From the NCBI GenBank assembly GCA_001825565.1, contig MHXM01000187.1, positions 15,620-24,844 on the forward strand: 9,225 bases of DNA. The letters are read 5' to 3'. The stretch's first letter is position 1. Each line of letters begins with the position of its first letter. This document shows, piece after piece, positions 1-7,097 of this stretch. The notes under the pieces are model-generated. The model had not been told where the DNA came from, made no database searches, and saw only the letters and a program-made list of their open reading frames with translations. Source of the DNA: Desulfuromonadaceae bacterium GWC2_58_13 (GTDB lineage: Bacteria; Desulfobacterota; Desulfuromonadia; Desulfuromonadales; Trichloromonadaceae). The position numbers were made by a program, and so were the translations under genes.

Positions 1-906
1 GCGGTCCTCCGAAATTCTCACCACGTAGAGATGGTAACCGTGGACTACCCCGTTACGCACTTTAAGAGGTTCGATTCCCTTCAATTGCCGCAGGTCTTTA
101 TCGTACCTTTCGGCTATCTTCCGACGAGACTTTAACCATTCAGGCAATTTTTTCAGCTGGCTTAACCCCAAAGCGCACTGCAGATCGGAAAGCCGATAAT
201 TGAAACCGAGATCGATCATCTCATAGAACCAGGCTCCCGTTTCGGTGCGCTGACGGTGGTCGGTGGTGATGCCATGATTTCGAAACCGCTGCATCCGTTG
301 CGCGTAGTGGAGATGATCGGTGGTAACCATGCCCCCTTCAGCGGTAGTCACGGGTTTGACCGGGTGGAAACTGAAAGCTGTAAGGTCGGCGAGGGAGCCA
401 CAGGGACCCGCTTGATCCTCAGCCCCAAGCGAATGGCAGGCATCGGCAACCAGGGCCAGGCCATGGCGATCGGCAATGACTCTAAGGGCTTTGTAATCGC
501 AGGGCTGTCCGGCATAATCGACAGCGATGATGGCTTTGGTACGAGGCGTTATTCGGGCTTCGATGAGGGCAGGGTCGATCAGCAGGGTCGTCTCTTCGAC
601 ATCCGCAAAGACAGGAACGCCTCCCATGTAAAGAACGGCGTTGGCCGTCGCGGCAAAAGTCATCGGCGGAACGATGACCTCGTCCCCCGGTCCGATGCCA
701 AGTGCGAACATCGCCGCATGCAAAGCGGCGGTCCCGCTGGATACAGCCACCGCGTGGCGGGCCCCGGCAAAATCCGCCAGAGCATGTTCGAAACGTTCGA
801 CCGTGGGTCCGGTGGTCAGCCAGTCGGATTTCAGAACCTCAACAACCGCTTCGATATCGGCTTCGGAAACCGAATGACGGCCGTAAGGGAGGAAGGGGCG
901 AGTCAA
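1..906 (-). CDS. pseC: PseC, UDP-4-amino-4,6-dideoxy-L-AltNAc transaminase (C-terminus cut by window edge)
   Basis: This is a PLP-dependent sugar aminotransferase of the DegT/DnrJ/EryC1 (fold type I) family. PseC takes the 4-keto sugar made by PseB and aminates C4, the second step of CMP-pseudaminic acid synthesis in the cytoplasm. The N-terminus (PYGRHSVSEADIEAV) is typical of PseC. Seen in order: the SSGTAALH phosphate-binding segment near residue 57, DACHS with the PLP-contacting Asp near 155, and FSFHPVK with the Schiff-base Lys near 184 followed by EGGM. There are 302 codons before the edge; the family is usually about 380-400 aa, so roughly 80-100 residues are missing. No ATG fits. I chose TTG at 906, which overlaps the pseB stop as TTGA and follows an AAGGGGG ribosome-binding site, suggesting translational coupling. 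The adjacent pseB makes PseC the best call; related 4-aminotransferases in other nonulosonate pathways remain possible. Confidence 0.9.
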   Translation of the reverse strand, partial: MTRPFLPYGRHSVSEADIEAVVEVLKSDWLTTGPTVERFEHALADFAGARHAVAVSSGTAALHAAMFALGIGPGDEVIVPPMTFAATANAVLYMGGVPVFADVEETTLLIDPALIEARITPRTKAIIAVDYAGQPCDYKALRVIADRHGLALVADACHSLGAEDQAGPCGSLADLTAFSFHPVKPVTTAEGGMVTTDHLHYAQRMQRFRNHGITTDHRQRTETGAWFYEMIDLGFNYRLSDLQCALGLSQLKKLPEWLKSRRKIAERYDKDLRQLKGIEPLKVRNGVVHGYHLYVVRISEDR

Positions 907-1931
907 AAATCCCCCTTTCTTATTTGGCGGGTGGTGGATTCGACATAGCTCTTGACGAGGGAACGAATCTGTTCAACCGTCAGCCATTCCTTGTTGGTTC
1001 CGCTATTATACTTGAAACCCTGCGGGCAGGGATTTCCATTGAACGCTTTGGTAAAAGCCTCGACATTCCAGAAATTCATCGATGGCAGAATGACGTAATA
1101 GTCATCGAATTCGATGGTATTGAGGGCATCGGTTTCAGTAATCATTTCTTCGTGCAGCTTTTCTCCCGGTCGTATACCGACCATTTCCTTGCGACATCCC
1201 GGGGCGACAGCTTCCGCCAAATCGACAATTCGCACACTCGGGATTTTAGGCACAAAAATCTCTCCACCCCACATGATGTCCAGGGTTTTGAGAACCAGTT
1301 CAACCCCTTGATCCAAAGTGATATTGAATCGGGTCATCCGCTCATCGGTGATGGGCAGCGTTCCTTCATGGCGTTTCTGCAGGAAAAAAGGAACCACGCT
1401 CCCCCGGCTGCCAAAAACGTTACCGTAACGCACAACCGAAAACTTGGTTTTGCGGGTTCCCTTCATGCTGTTGCCGGCAACAAACAGTTTATCGGAGCAG
1501 AGCTTGGTAGCTCCATATAGATTGATGGGAGCTGCGGCTTTGTCGGTGCTCAACGCAACAACCTTTTCCACTTCCGCATCGATGGAGGCCTCTATCACAT
1601 TCTGTGCGCCGAAAACATTGGTTTTGATGCATTCAAACGGATTGTATTCGGCTGCGGGCACCTGCTTGAGGGCGGCGGCATGGATGACTATTTCAACCCC
1701 TTCCAAAGCCCGATGCAACCGATCACGGTCACGGACATCGCCGATAAAGTAGCGCATTTGTGGATATTTCTGGGGAGGATACATCTGCGACAGTTCATAC
1801 TGTTTGAGTTCATCCCGAGAAAAGATAACTATCCGGCGGATCTTCGGATAACGCGCCAGCACCACCTCAAGAAACTTTCTGCCAAAGGAACCGGTCCCTC
1901 CCGTGATCAGAACAGATTTTCCACTAAGCAT
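903..1931 (-). CDS. pseB: PseB, UDP-N-acetylglucosamine 4,6-dehydratase (inverting)
   Basis: This extended short-chain dehydrogenase is full length at 342 aa. PseB (FlaA1-type) converts UDP-GlcNAc to UDP-2-acetamido-2,6-dideoxy-beta-L-arabino-hexos-4-ulose, committing it to pseudaminic acid synthesis. The Rossmann motif GGTGSFG lies at residues 11-17 and SRDE at 38-41. The active-site set STDKA (D130, K131) and YGATK (Y139, K143) sits about two residues from the positions known in Helicobacter FlaA1, including the Asp-Lys pair characteristic of the inverting dehydratases. IRPGEKLHEEM is the usual C-terminal substrate-side motif. The ATG at 1931 follows a GAAGGGG ribosome-binding site. The stop overlaps the proposed pseC start. 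A gap of 177 nt separates it from the radical SAM gene upstream, so it could be read through from the sigma54 promoter or have its own promoter, which I cannot identify. Confidence 0.95.
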   Translation of the reverse strand: MLSGKSVLITGGTGSFGRKFLEVVLARYPKIRRIVIFSRDELKQYELSQMYPPQKYPQMRYFIGDVRDRDRLHRALEGVEIVIHAAALKQVPAAEYNPFECIKTNVFGAQNVIEASIDAEVEKVVALSTDKAAAPINLYGATKLCSDKLFVAGNSMKGTRKTKFSVVRYGNVFGSRGSVVPFFLQKRHEGTLPITDERMTRFNITLDQGVELVLKTLDIMWGGEIFVPKIPSVRIVDLAEAVAPGCRKEMVGIRPGEKLHEEMITETDALNTIEFDDYYVILPSMNFWNVEAFTKAFNGNPCPQGFKYNSGTNKEWLTVEQIRSLVKSYVESTTRQIRKGDF

Positions 1932-2058
1932 GGTTTCCCCTTCCCATGATCCATGAGTATTTCTTCAGGCATCCGATTTTTAATTTCACACCAAGCATAC
2001 TATACACCGAACCGGACCACCATTGTTCTGTAGTTCTCCAACATTTCAAGAAGATAGG

Positions 2059-2081
2059 CCAGCCAGTCCGGTTCTGGCCGG
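2059..2081 (-). terminator. Possible weak terminator hairpin after the radical SAM gene
   Basis: On the minus strand the arms CCGGCCAG and CTGGCTGG form an 8-bp stem with one G-U pair around a 7-nt loop, 28 nt past the radical SAM stop. Only a broken T-rich stretch (TATCTTCTT) follows, so termination would be weak. It could instead be an RNA-processing or stabilising hairpin, or part of the coding relic in the same gap. Confidence 0.3.
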
Positions 2082-2108
2082 GCACCTCCGCGATGCCAAG
2101 GAAATCAG

Positions 2109-3500
2109 CTACCCACTTTTAGAAGAAGCGCGATAATACTGCGTTTTTATAAGTTGTTCTTCACTGAGACCAATATTCAGTGCCTCATTGCACCTTCTCA
2201 TCCCGTCCCTGACATAACCCTCGAACTCTTCGTTGGTCATCCCCGTCATGTTGACCAGCAGGTCTTGTCGGTCCCCCATGGAGAGAAGATAATCTTCTTC
2301 ATTGGTGATAAAACCATTGTCCTTCGCATAATCGTACATATCGGAACCGGGTTGGGGCAGAAGATATCCCGCGGAAGGATAAATGTTGTTTTCAATGCAA
2401 CAGTCGATGGTTTTCCTTATCGTCTCCCGTGTCTCCTGGGGGTATCCAAAAACCAGACTTGTAAAGGTGGCAAAACCGGAGTTCTGCAGAAGGCGTGTCT
2501 GCCGGGCAAATTGTACCGTGGAAATGTTCTTGTTCATTGCTTGGAGAATACCGGAATCCGCGGATTCCAGGGAGTAGGTCATGCCGAGACATCCAGCTTT
2601 TCTGAATTTCTCGAATAACTCTTCATCTCGTTTCTGAAACAGATCCGCCCGGCAGTTACACTGCCATAGCACCTGGAGGTCCGCCTCAATAAAGGCGTCA
2701 AGCAAGGCCAGAGACTGTTTTCTGGAAAAAAAGGTAAGTTCGTCGGAAAAACCAATGAGATTAAGATCATACTTCTTTTTGAGTTGTACGATCTCTTTGA
2801 CAACCGATTCAGGAGAACGGAACCGATACGGAATGGCTTTGAATTCATGATAACAGAAGGTGCAATGGGCAATACAGCCTCGCGCCGTATTTATCGGCAG
2901 ACACCTTGCGTCCTTCCGCGGAAATGGCAGGGAATCCTTGGCGCTTTCCGGTGTGTTTTCAATATAGATTTCGGTATCCCAGATGGAAAAATCAATAAAT
3001 GGGAGAGTATCGAGGTTCTTGATGTAGGGCCGACTCTCCGTCCTGACCAGTTCGCCATCTTTACGATAACAGATTCCGGCAATGTCCCGAAGATCTCTCC
3101 CCGCGGTCACCGCCTTGAGTACTTCGACAATCGTTACATCACCTTCACCGATAACGGCAATATCGACGGCCGTTTTGAACAGGGTGATTTCCGGAACGGC
3201 CGAAGCCACCGAATTGCCGACGACAATGATCGTCTTTGGATAAATTTCCCGAACCTTGGCGGCAATATTTTTAATGATTTTGTAGCCCGAAACGATGCAA
3301 CCCATACAAACGATCTGGTAGGGCTTCTTTCGAATCAACTGCTCTACCTGGGATTCGGAATAGCGATGAGCATCGATATCGATCAGATCAAACTCGAAAC
3401 CGGCTATTTTCATCGCGGTCGTTATATATCCTAAACCGACCGGAAAAAGTTTCAGTTTCGACTCCGGCCTCAATGAAACATTGATCACCAATATGTTCAT
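2109..3500 (-). CDS. Cobalamin-binding-domain radical SAM enzyme, substrate unknown
   Basis: This 463-aa protein has the layout of class B (B12-dependent) radical SAM enzymes. Residues 1 to about 140 look like a cobalamin-binding Rossmann fold (VGLGYITTAMK, then IGEGD near 117-121). A linker typical of the family (LDTLPFIDFSIWD) follows. The radical SAM barrel starts at CIAHCTFC, whose C209, C213 and C216 would bind the [4Fe-4S] cluster. Later landmarks are FSDELTF near 251, YSLESADSGIL near 309 and FGYPQET near 351. No clear DxHxxG cobalamin-ligating motif is seen, which is common in this class, and there is no SPASM-like Cys-rich tail. Family members perform methylations and ring rearrangements on sugars, lipids, tetrapyrroles and peptides. 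Its position between maf and pseB suggests a role in glycan or flagellin tailoring, but that is inference from context. The ATG at 3500 follows GGAG at a good distance. Confidence 0.85.
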   Translation of the reverse strand: MNILVINVSLRPESKLKLFPVGLGYITTAMKIAGFEFDLIDIDAHRYSESQVEQLIRKKPYQIVCMGCIVSGYKIIKNIAAKVREIYPKTIIVVGNSVASAVPEITLFKTAVDIAVIGEGDVTIVEVLKAVTAGRDLRDIAGICYRKDGELVRTESRPYIKNLDTLPFIDFSIWDTEIYIENTPESAKDSLPFPRKDARCLPINTARGCIAHCTFCYHEFKAIPYRFRSPESVVKEIVQLKKKYDLNLIGFSDELTFFSRKQSLALLDAFIEADLQVLWQCNCRADLFQKRDEELFEKFRKAGCLGMTYSLESADSGILQAMNKNISTVQFARQTRLLQNSGFATFTSLVFGYPQETRETIRKTIDCCIENNIYPSAGYLLPQPGSDMYDYAKDNGFITNEEDYLLSMGDRQDLLVNMTGMTNEEFEGYVRDGMRRCNEALNIGLSEEQLIKTQYYRASSKSG

Positions 3501-3558
3501 TTATGCTTCTCCAGGAAATCTGCTATTTTCATGAAAGGCATCCATCTAATCCAAAAAT

Positions 3559-3578
3559 ATTGTCACGATTTTGACAAT
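3559..3578. repeat. Perfect 7-bp inverted repeat, possible operator
   Basis: ATTGTCA and TGACAAT form a perfect dyad around a 6-bp spacer, 58 nt upstream of the radical SAM start in the 226-nt gap after maf. No T-run follows on the minus strand close enough for a standard terminator. The symmetry would suit a dimeric DNA-binding regulator, but I cannot name one. I saw no convincing -10/-35 pair beside it and no other feature in this gap. Confidence 0.35.
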
Positions 3579-3726
3579 TTACAGGAGGAAACCCCAAATC
3601 CTCTTCCCGACAACCACCGTGTCAATATCATGACAACGTCTCCAGCCTCTCCGCGATTCGACTACGAGCCCCCGGTCGGTCTCTTCAAAACAGCGGAACA
3701 AGAAAGCAGGTTTCTCCCGAATTTCG

Positions 3727-6225
3727 CTATTGACACACCGACACGTCTTCAAGAACCTTCTTGGCGGCCTGGTTATCCGGATCAACCTCTAACACATGCC
3801 GATAGGCCATCTGGGCACCTTCAAGACAATTTAATTCTCGATAATAATCGCCCAATCTCATCATGGTCGGGATATCGACGGGACATTGCTCCAAATATCC
3901 GGCATAAATTTCCAGGGATTTCTCAACCATCCCTGCCGCCCGCAACAGCTCGGCATATTTCGGAGCGTATGCGATAGAAAGTCCCATCAAACATTCCAAG
4001 GCCAGAAAGGCGTTATCAATCTCTTTCCGTTCAAAGGAAAGAGCAACGACCGCCAGCAGGGCATCCTCCAAGAGGGCGCCATCTTCCCGATCGATTATCT
4101 TCTGGTAGTGCTCCAGACTGTCCTCCAAACGGCCATCCATCCTGGCAAGACAGGCCTCCGTCAGCCAGCGGACCGACTCCAGCTCGGGGCCAGTTTGTGC
4201 CGCCAGCTCCAGGCTTTCCTTGAGCTGGACAAGCCCTGCCTTATCTTTTTTACGAAACAATTGGATGGCCTTGGCCTTGACATCGGCAGCTTCATTAAGC
4301 CGATTTTCGAATTTGGCCGAGAGATGCATCTCCCCTCTCATCAACCGATTAAATACCCCAAGAGTCTCCTCGAATTTATCCTTGATCCGATCACTACATT
4401 TCTCAAATGCATCGGCATGACACTCTTTCCATAGAAGCGCACGACCCGGTTGCTGGTCTTCAGTCCATTGTTTAAATAAACACTCGAAATCCGGTGTCGC
4501 TTTTTCTTCCTCCAGCCTGGCATTCAAGCGCCGTTCCGAGTCGCTAATTAGTTTCAGCATCTCTTCGGTGGCACCTCGATATGCTGAATAATACTCTTTG
4601 CCGAAATGCGCCAGGTCGCGTGCGCTCCATTCCTCCCCACGGGGATTAGCAGAGACCTGAAGAAATTTTGCAATGCCATATCTTTTAACAATAGTGGAAA
4701 ATTCCCGTAATTCCTTGTCAAGACTCAATTCGATCTGATCCAGCTTCTTTTTATATTTAAAATTCGGCCCCTTCCCCGCGTTAAAAAGCTTTTCATTGGC
4801 CTTGAGGGCTTCCCGGCAAAGCCGATCGATCAGAATCAGCTTTTCCTTGCACCGAAGGAGATTCGACAGGGTCTGGCGATAATGGACGATGCGCGATTCT
4901 GCACTCTCAACGGGGAAAATATTTATTATCATCGTCTCAAAAGGCACACTTAGCGCCTCGAAAGGGACGGCAATCGGCGGCAGATAATCAACCCCATCAA
5001 TCCGGGCCGCCGAAGCTGACAAATTAATAATTCGGCACCCCTGTGAACGTGCGTTCAAACATTGTGCTTCCATGATATTTCGGGCAACCAAATAATCCTC
5101 GATCGTGTCGGCGATCCCCCCGTCGTTAGTTTCGACCCGCAGCAGATTGCCTACCCTTGGCCCCTTATCGTGTTCGGAGCTTCCCTTTGCGTGGGTGTAT
5201 CCCTCCTTGCTGAAACAGAAGTCTACTCCGGCAAGCAATATCTGGGAAAATCCCATATCCACAGCAAAGCTGAATGCTGCATTTGAGACGGTAGGACCGG
5301 TAAAGGGAACGATCTCTCCATCGAGAGCTTCATTTCCCATCAACAAGGTTCCCAGATATGCACTTTTTCCGCGCCACTGCCCTATTAATGGAGGAGATGC
5401 GTAATCAGCATGTATAAGCAAGGTTTTTTCGGCAAAATCGAGCATGTGGCGGCTGACATCGAAACTGACCGGATGAGGATCTACCGTAAAAATCACATGT
5501 GGGTCCAGTCCCACTTCAAGCAGTCGTTTCGAAATTCTTGAGGCCGCGAGGACCACGATGCGATCTCTATTTTCTTTGATCCATGGAAGCAAGACATCCA
5601 GCGATGGCCCTCCGGCAAGCAATACGGCTGTTTTACCTACAAAAATACCTTTAAGATGGCCTGCGGAAATACGATTTTCCCCCAAATTCTCCATTTTTCG
5701 AAGAAGAAAATTCTTGTGACTCAGCACCATGCTTCGGGACCAGAACTCACCCCGCACGGCCCCTGAAACCAACTCCGCCAGCTCCCAATATTCGGGAAGA
5801 AAGGCCTCCATGGCCGCCATTGATCGAACAATATTGACAGTTTCCAGATAAACATAATCATCAAACCTGGAGGCAGCGAGAGACGGGATCAACTGGTCAA
5901 AGGTTACAACTGAAATTTTCTCGTCCTGAGGCTCCAGCCCGACCACCTCTGGCAACCGAATCATTATCTCTGGAAGCTCGACAAAGATAAATTTCGAGCC
6001 GGCCGGAAGACCCATTTTCAACAAATTGCTGATAAAGAGACCGGAATCTGTACCTATGACAACATAAAGACTATCCCTTTTCAGATAATCGTTGCCAAAA
6101 AATTCGGAAAATGAATTTTCATACCCGATCTGATTGAAGGTTGTTCGATTAACGGGGTGTAAATATCTGTCGCCAAAACCGTTGACCAGAAATGATCCCA
6201 ATTCATTGTCAAGCAAAGGCTCCAC
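3727..6225 (-). CDS. Maf-type flagellin glycosyltransferase (DUF115/MptE-like) with C-terminal TPR-like repeats
   Basis: This is a large Maf (motility-associated factor) protein. Such proteins are thought to transfer pseudaminic or legionaminic acid onto flagellin in the cytoplasm before export. Numbering is from the GTG start. An N-terminal Maf domain (residues 1 to about 185) is followed by the DUF115 core: GKTAVLLAGGPSLD (nucleotide-binding type, GGPSLD at 205-210), FTVDPHP near 247-252, TGPTVSNAAF near 309, and LLAGVDF near 330. A charged helical, probably coiled-coil stretch runs from about 450 to 580. TPR-like helices occupy about 685 to 829, ending in a clear unit (EGAQMAYRHVLEVDPDNQAA). 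I chose GTG at 6225 because AAGGAG lies just upstream. An ATG at 6318 in the same frame would add 31 residues, but it lies upstream of the sigma54 promoter. The length is 832 aa, longer than many Maf proteins because of the repeat tail. pseB and pseC nearby fit this donor pathway. Confidence 0.88.
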   Translation of the reverse strand: MEPLLDNELGSFLVNGFGDRYLHPVNRTTFNQIGYENSFSEFFGNDYLKRDSLYVVIGTDSGLFISNLLKMGLPAGSKFIFVELPEIMIRLPEVVGLEPQDEKISVVTFDQLIPSLAASRFDDYVYLETVNIVRSMAAMEAFLPEYWELAELVSGAVRGEFWSRSMVLSHKNFLLRKMENLGENRISAGHLKGIFVGKTAVLLAGGPSLDVLLPWIKENRDRIVVLAASRISKRLLEVGLDPHVIFTVDPHPVSFDVSRHMLDFAEKTLLIHADYASPPLIGQWRGKSAYLGTLLMGNEALDGEIVPFTGPTVSNAAFSFAVDMGFSQILLAGVDFCFSKEGYTHAKGSSEHDKGPRVGNLLRVETNDGGIADTIEDYLVARNIMEAQCLNARSQGCRIINLSASAARIDGVDYLPPIAVPFEALSVPFETMIINIFPVESAESRIVHYRQTLSNLLRCKEKLILIDRLCREALKANEKLFNAGKGPNFKYKKKLDQIELSLDKELREFSTIVKRYGIAKFLQVSANPRGEEWSARDLAHFGKEYYSAYRGATEEMLKLISDSERRLNARLEEEKATPDFECLFKQWTEDQQPGRALLWKECHADAFEKCSDRIKDKFEETLGVFNRLMRGEMHLSAKFENRLNEAADVKAKAIQLFRKKDKAGLVQLKESLELAAQTGPELESVRWLTEACLARMDGRLEDSLEHYQKIIDREDGALLEDALLAVVALSFERKEIDNAFLALECLMGLSIAYAPKYAELLRAAGMVEKSLEIYAGYLEQCPVDIPTMMRLGDYYRELNCLEGAQMAYRHVLEVDPDNQAAKKVLEDVSVCQ

Positions 6226-6227
6226 GG

Positions 6228-6238
6228 TCCTTCTCCTT
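6228..6238 (-). promoter_or_regulatory. maf ribosome-binding site with two GGA motifs; possible CsrA target
   Basis: The minus strand reads AAGGAGAAGGA directly before the GTG start, giving two overlapping ANGGA motifs, one of them the Shine-Dalgarno sequence itself. This decides the GTG start over the upstream ATG. CsrA represses by covering GGA-containing ribosome-binding sites, and csrA lies about 0.6 kb upstream. However, purine-rich ribosome-binding sites match ANGGA by chance, so the CsrA role is only a hypothesis. Confidence 0.4.
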
Positions 6239-6289
6239 AAGACGAAATACACATTACCTGTTCCAGTGTTGAACCCAGCGGAATATATG

Positions 6290-6305
6290 TGCAATCCCTT
6301 TGCCA
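6290..6305 (-). promoter_or_regulatory. Sigma54 (RpoN) -24/-12 promoter for maf
   Basis: The minus strand reads TGGCAAAGGGATTGCA: TGGC (-24 element), 7 nt, then TTGCA (-12 element). This is the exact spacing of the RpoN consensus, with the GG and GC dinucleotides intact. Transcription should start near 6279, leaving a leader of about 54 nt before the maf GTG. It lies downstream of the fliW terminators, where a new transcript would need to start. RpoN with a flagellar enhancer-binding protein commonly controls flagellar genes in deltaproteobacteria. No activator site was identified. Confidence 0.85.
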
Positions 6306-6341
6306 AATAACCTTGCAACTTCCCAAAATCTTTCCATTTTT

Positions 6342-6366
6342 AAAAAGGCGGAACGTGATTTTCCGC
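6342..6366 (-). terminator. Second hairpin plus T-run, tandem terminator
   Basis: On the minus strand GCGGAA and TTCCGC form a perfect 6-bp stem around a 7-nt loop, followed by C and then five T. It lies immediately after the main fliW terminator and could act as a back-up stop, insulating the sigma54 promoter from read-through. Confidence 0.55.
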
Positions 6367-6369
6367 TCC

Positions 6370-6411
6370 AAAAACAAAAAAGGCCTCCCCACGACATGCG
6401 TAGGAAGGCCT
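6370..6411 (-). terminator. Intrinsic terminator after fliW
   Basis: On the minus strand AGGCCTTCC pairs with GGGAGGCCT (9 bp, one G-U pair) around a 13-nt loop, followed by TTTTTGTTTTT. It begins 21 nt past the fliW stop and has the classic stem plus U-tract form. It marks the end of the flgK-flgL-csrA-fliW transcript. Confidence 0.9.
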
Positions 6412-6432
6412 GACGGATTAAAAGAACCCTCG

Positions 6433-6855
6433 TCAAACTGCGGGCAGCGGCACCTTGGTCGAGTAGTTGCTGTGCTCCAGCACCACCTGAATGGCCCGGT
6501 TGGCCTTGGGGGAATACAGGATCGGAGCCAACAGGTTGAAAGTGAAATCATTACCGGAATTGACCGTTACCACGACCAGCGCATGACAGTCGTCCTCCTC
6601 TTCCATGGCCAGTTTCTGTTTTTCGTTGTCATCGGGGACGACCCGATAATCGAGAAAGAAATTGGTGGGATCGGTGAGGACAAAGGCGATTTCCGGATCA
6701 TCCACACTCTGAATCCAGAAAAGCGGCCCCTGCTTTTTATTGGGCATGACGATAAACTCCCTGAGGGATTCAAAACCGATCATCCCGCAAGGGAAATGCA
6801 GAGTATTGGCCGGATCGTACTCGACCTGCCCGAAACGGGTATTGATGGACTTCAT
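6433..6855 (-). CDS. fliW: FliW, flagellar assembly factor and CsrA antagonist
   Basis: FliW is a small cytoplasmic protein that binds either flagellin or CsrA. When flagellin is secreted and its level falls, FliW is freed, binds CsrA and relieves repression of flagellin mRNA. At 140 aa the length fits the family. Family landmarks are an N-terminal FGQVEYD segment leading to FPCGMIGFE, a central TDPTNFFLDY, and TFNLLAPILYSPKANRAIQVVL followed by YSTKVPLP at the end. The ATG at 6855 overlaps the csrA stop as ATGA and follows AAGGAGG by 5 nt, pointing to translational coupling. An upstream in-frame start at 6915 would lie inside csrA and adds 20 residues unlike the family, so I rejected it. A strong terminator follows. 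Confidence 0.95.
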   Translation of the reverse strand: MKSINTRFGQVEYDPANTLHFPCGMIGFESLREFIVMPNKKQGPLFWIQSVDDPEIAFVLTDPTNFFLDYRVVPDDNEKQKLAMEEEDDCHALVVVTVNSGNDFTFNLLAPILYSPKANRAIQVVLEHSNYSTKVPLPAV

Positions 6856-7094
6856 TTGACCTCCTTGACCATGGGCAGTCGGGCACTCAGATCGTCCAGG
6901 TCGGCAATGATCCACTGGGTGGCCTCCTTGTTTTCTTCGAGAATACGGTCATAGACTTCCTGACGGTGAATTTTCACCGTGGGTGGCGCCATAATCCCCA
7001 AGCGGATACCGCCGCCTTTCATTTCAACGACGGTAATGGAAATGTCGTCGCCGATGCGGATCCCTTCGCCGACCTTGCGTGTCAATACCAGCAT
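6852..7094 (-). CDS. csrA: CsrA, post-transcriptional carbon-storage/flagellin regulator
   Basis: CsrA is a homodimeric RNA-binding protein that recognises GGA motifs and usually blocks ribosome binding. The N-terminus MLVLTRKVGEG is nearly invariant in the family. L4 and R6 on strand beta1 and R44 in VKIHRQEVY are the expected RNA-contacting residues. The protein is 80 aa, against about 61 in E. coli, owing to a charged C-terminal helix and tail. A longer C-terminal helix is common where CsrA partners FliW, as the FliW contact involves that region in Bacillus. The ATG at 7094 follows GGGAGG. A TTG at 7124 would add ten residues before the conserved start and is unlikely. The gene sits between flgL and fliW, with its stop overlapping the fliW start. 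Confidence 0.96.
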   Translation of the reverse strand: MLVLTRKVGEGIRIGDDISITVVEMKGGGIRLGIMAPPTVKIHRQEVYDRILEENKEATQWIIADLDDLSARLPMVKEVK

Positions 7095-7097
7095 ATT

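Noticed and set aside
256..948. Plus-strand open frames opposite pseC and pseB, including 256-948 and 702-1520
   Set aside because: They are antisense to clearly conserved genes and their translations show no family motif.
1990..2030. TATAGT as a sigma70 -10 box upstream of pseB
   Set aside because: No acceptable -35 element is present at 16-18 nt, so it is not supported as a promoter.
2784..3434. Plus-strand frame of 216 codons opposite the radical SAM gene
   Set aside because: The minus strand carries an intact cluster motif and domain order; the plus frame has no recognisable character.
3579..3785. Minus-strand frame of 68 codons overlapping the 3' end of maf
   Set aside because: It has no clear ribosome-binding site or family character, and its first part lies within maf in another frame.
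5100..5650. Pterin-enzyme (MptE, 6-hydroxymethylpterin diphosphokinase) function for the DUF115 core
   Set aside because: The Maf N-terminal domain, the large size and the neighbouring flagellar and pse genes favour flagellin glycosylation; the fold is shared, not the reaction.
6226..6318. 31-residue N-terminal extension of Maf from an ATG at 6318
   Set aside because: The sigma54 promoter lies downstream of that ATG, and a strong ribosome-binding site fits the GTG at 6225.
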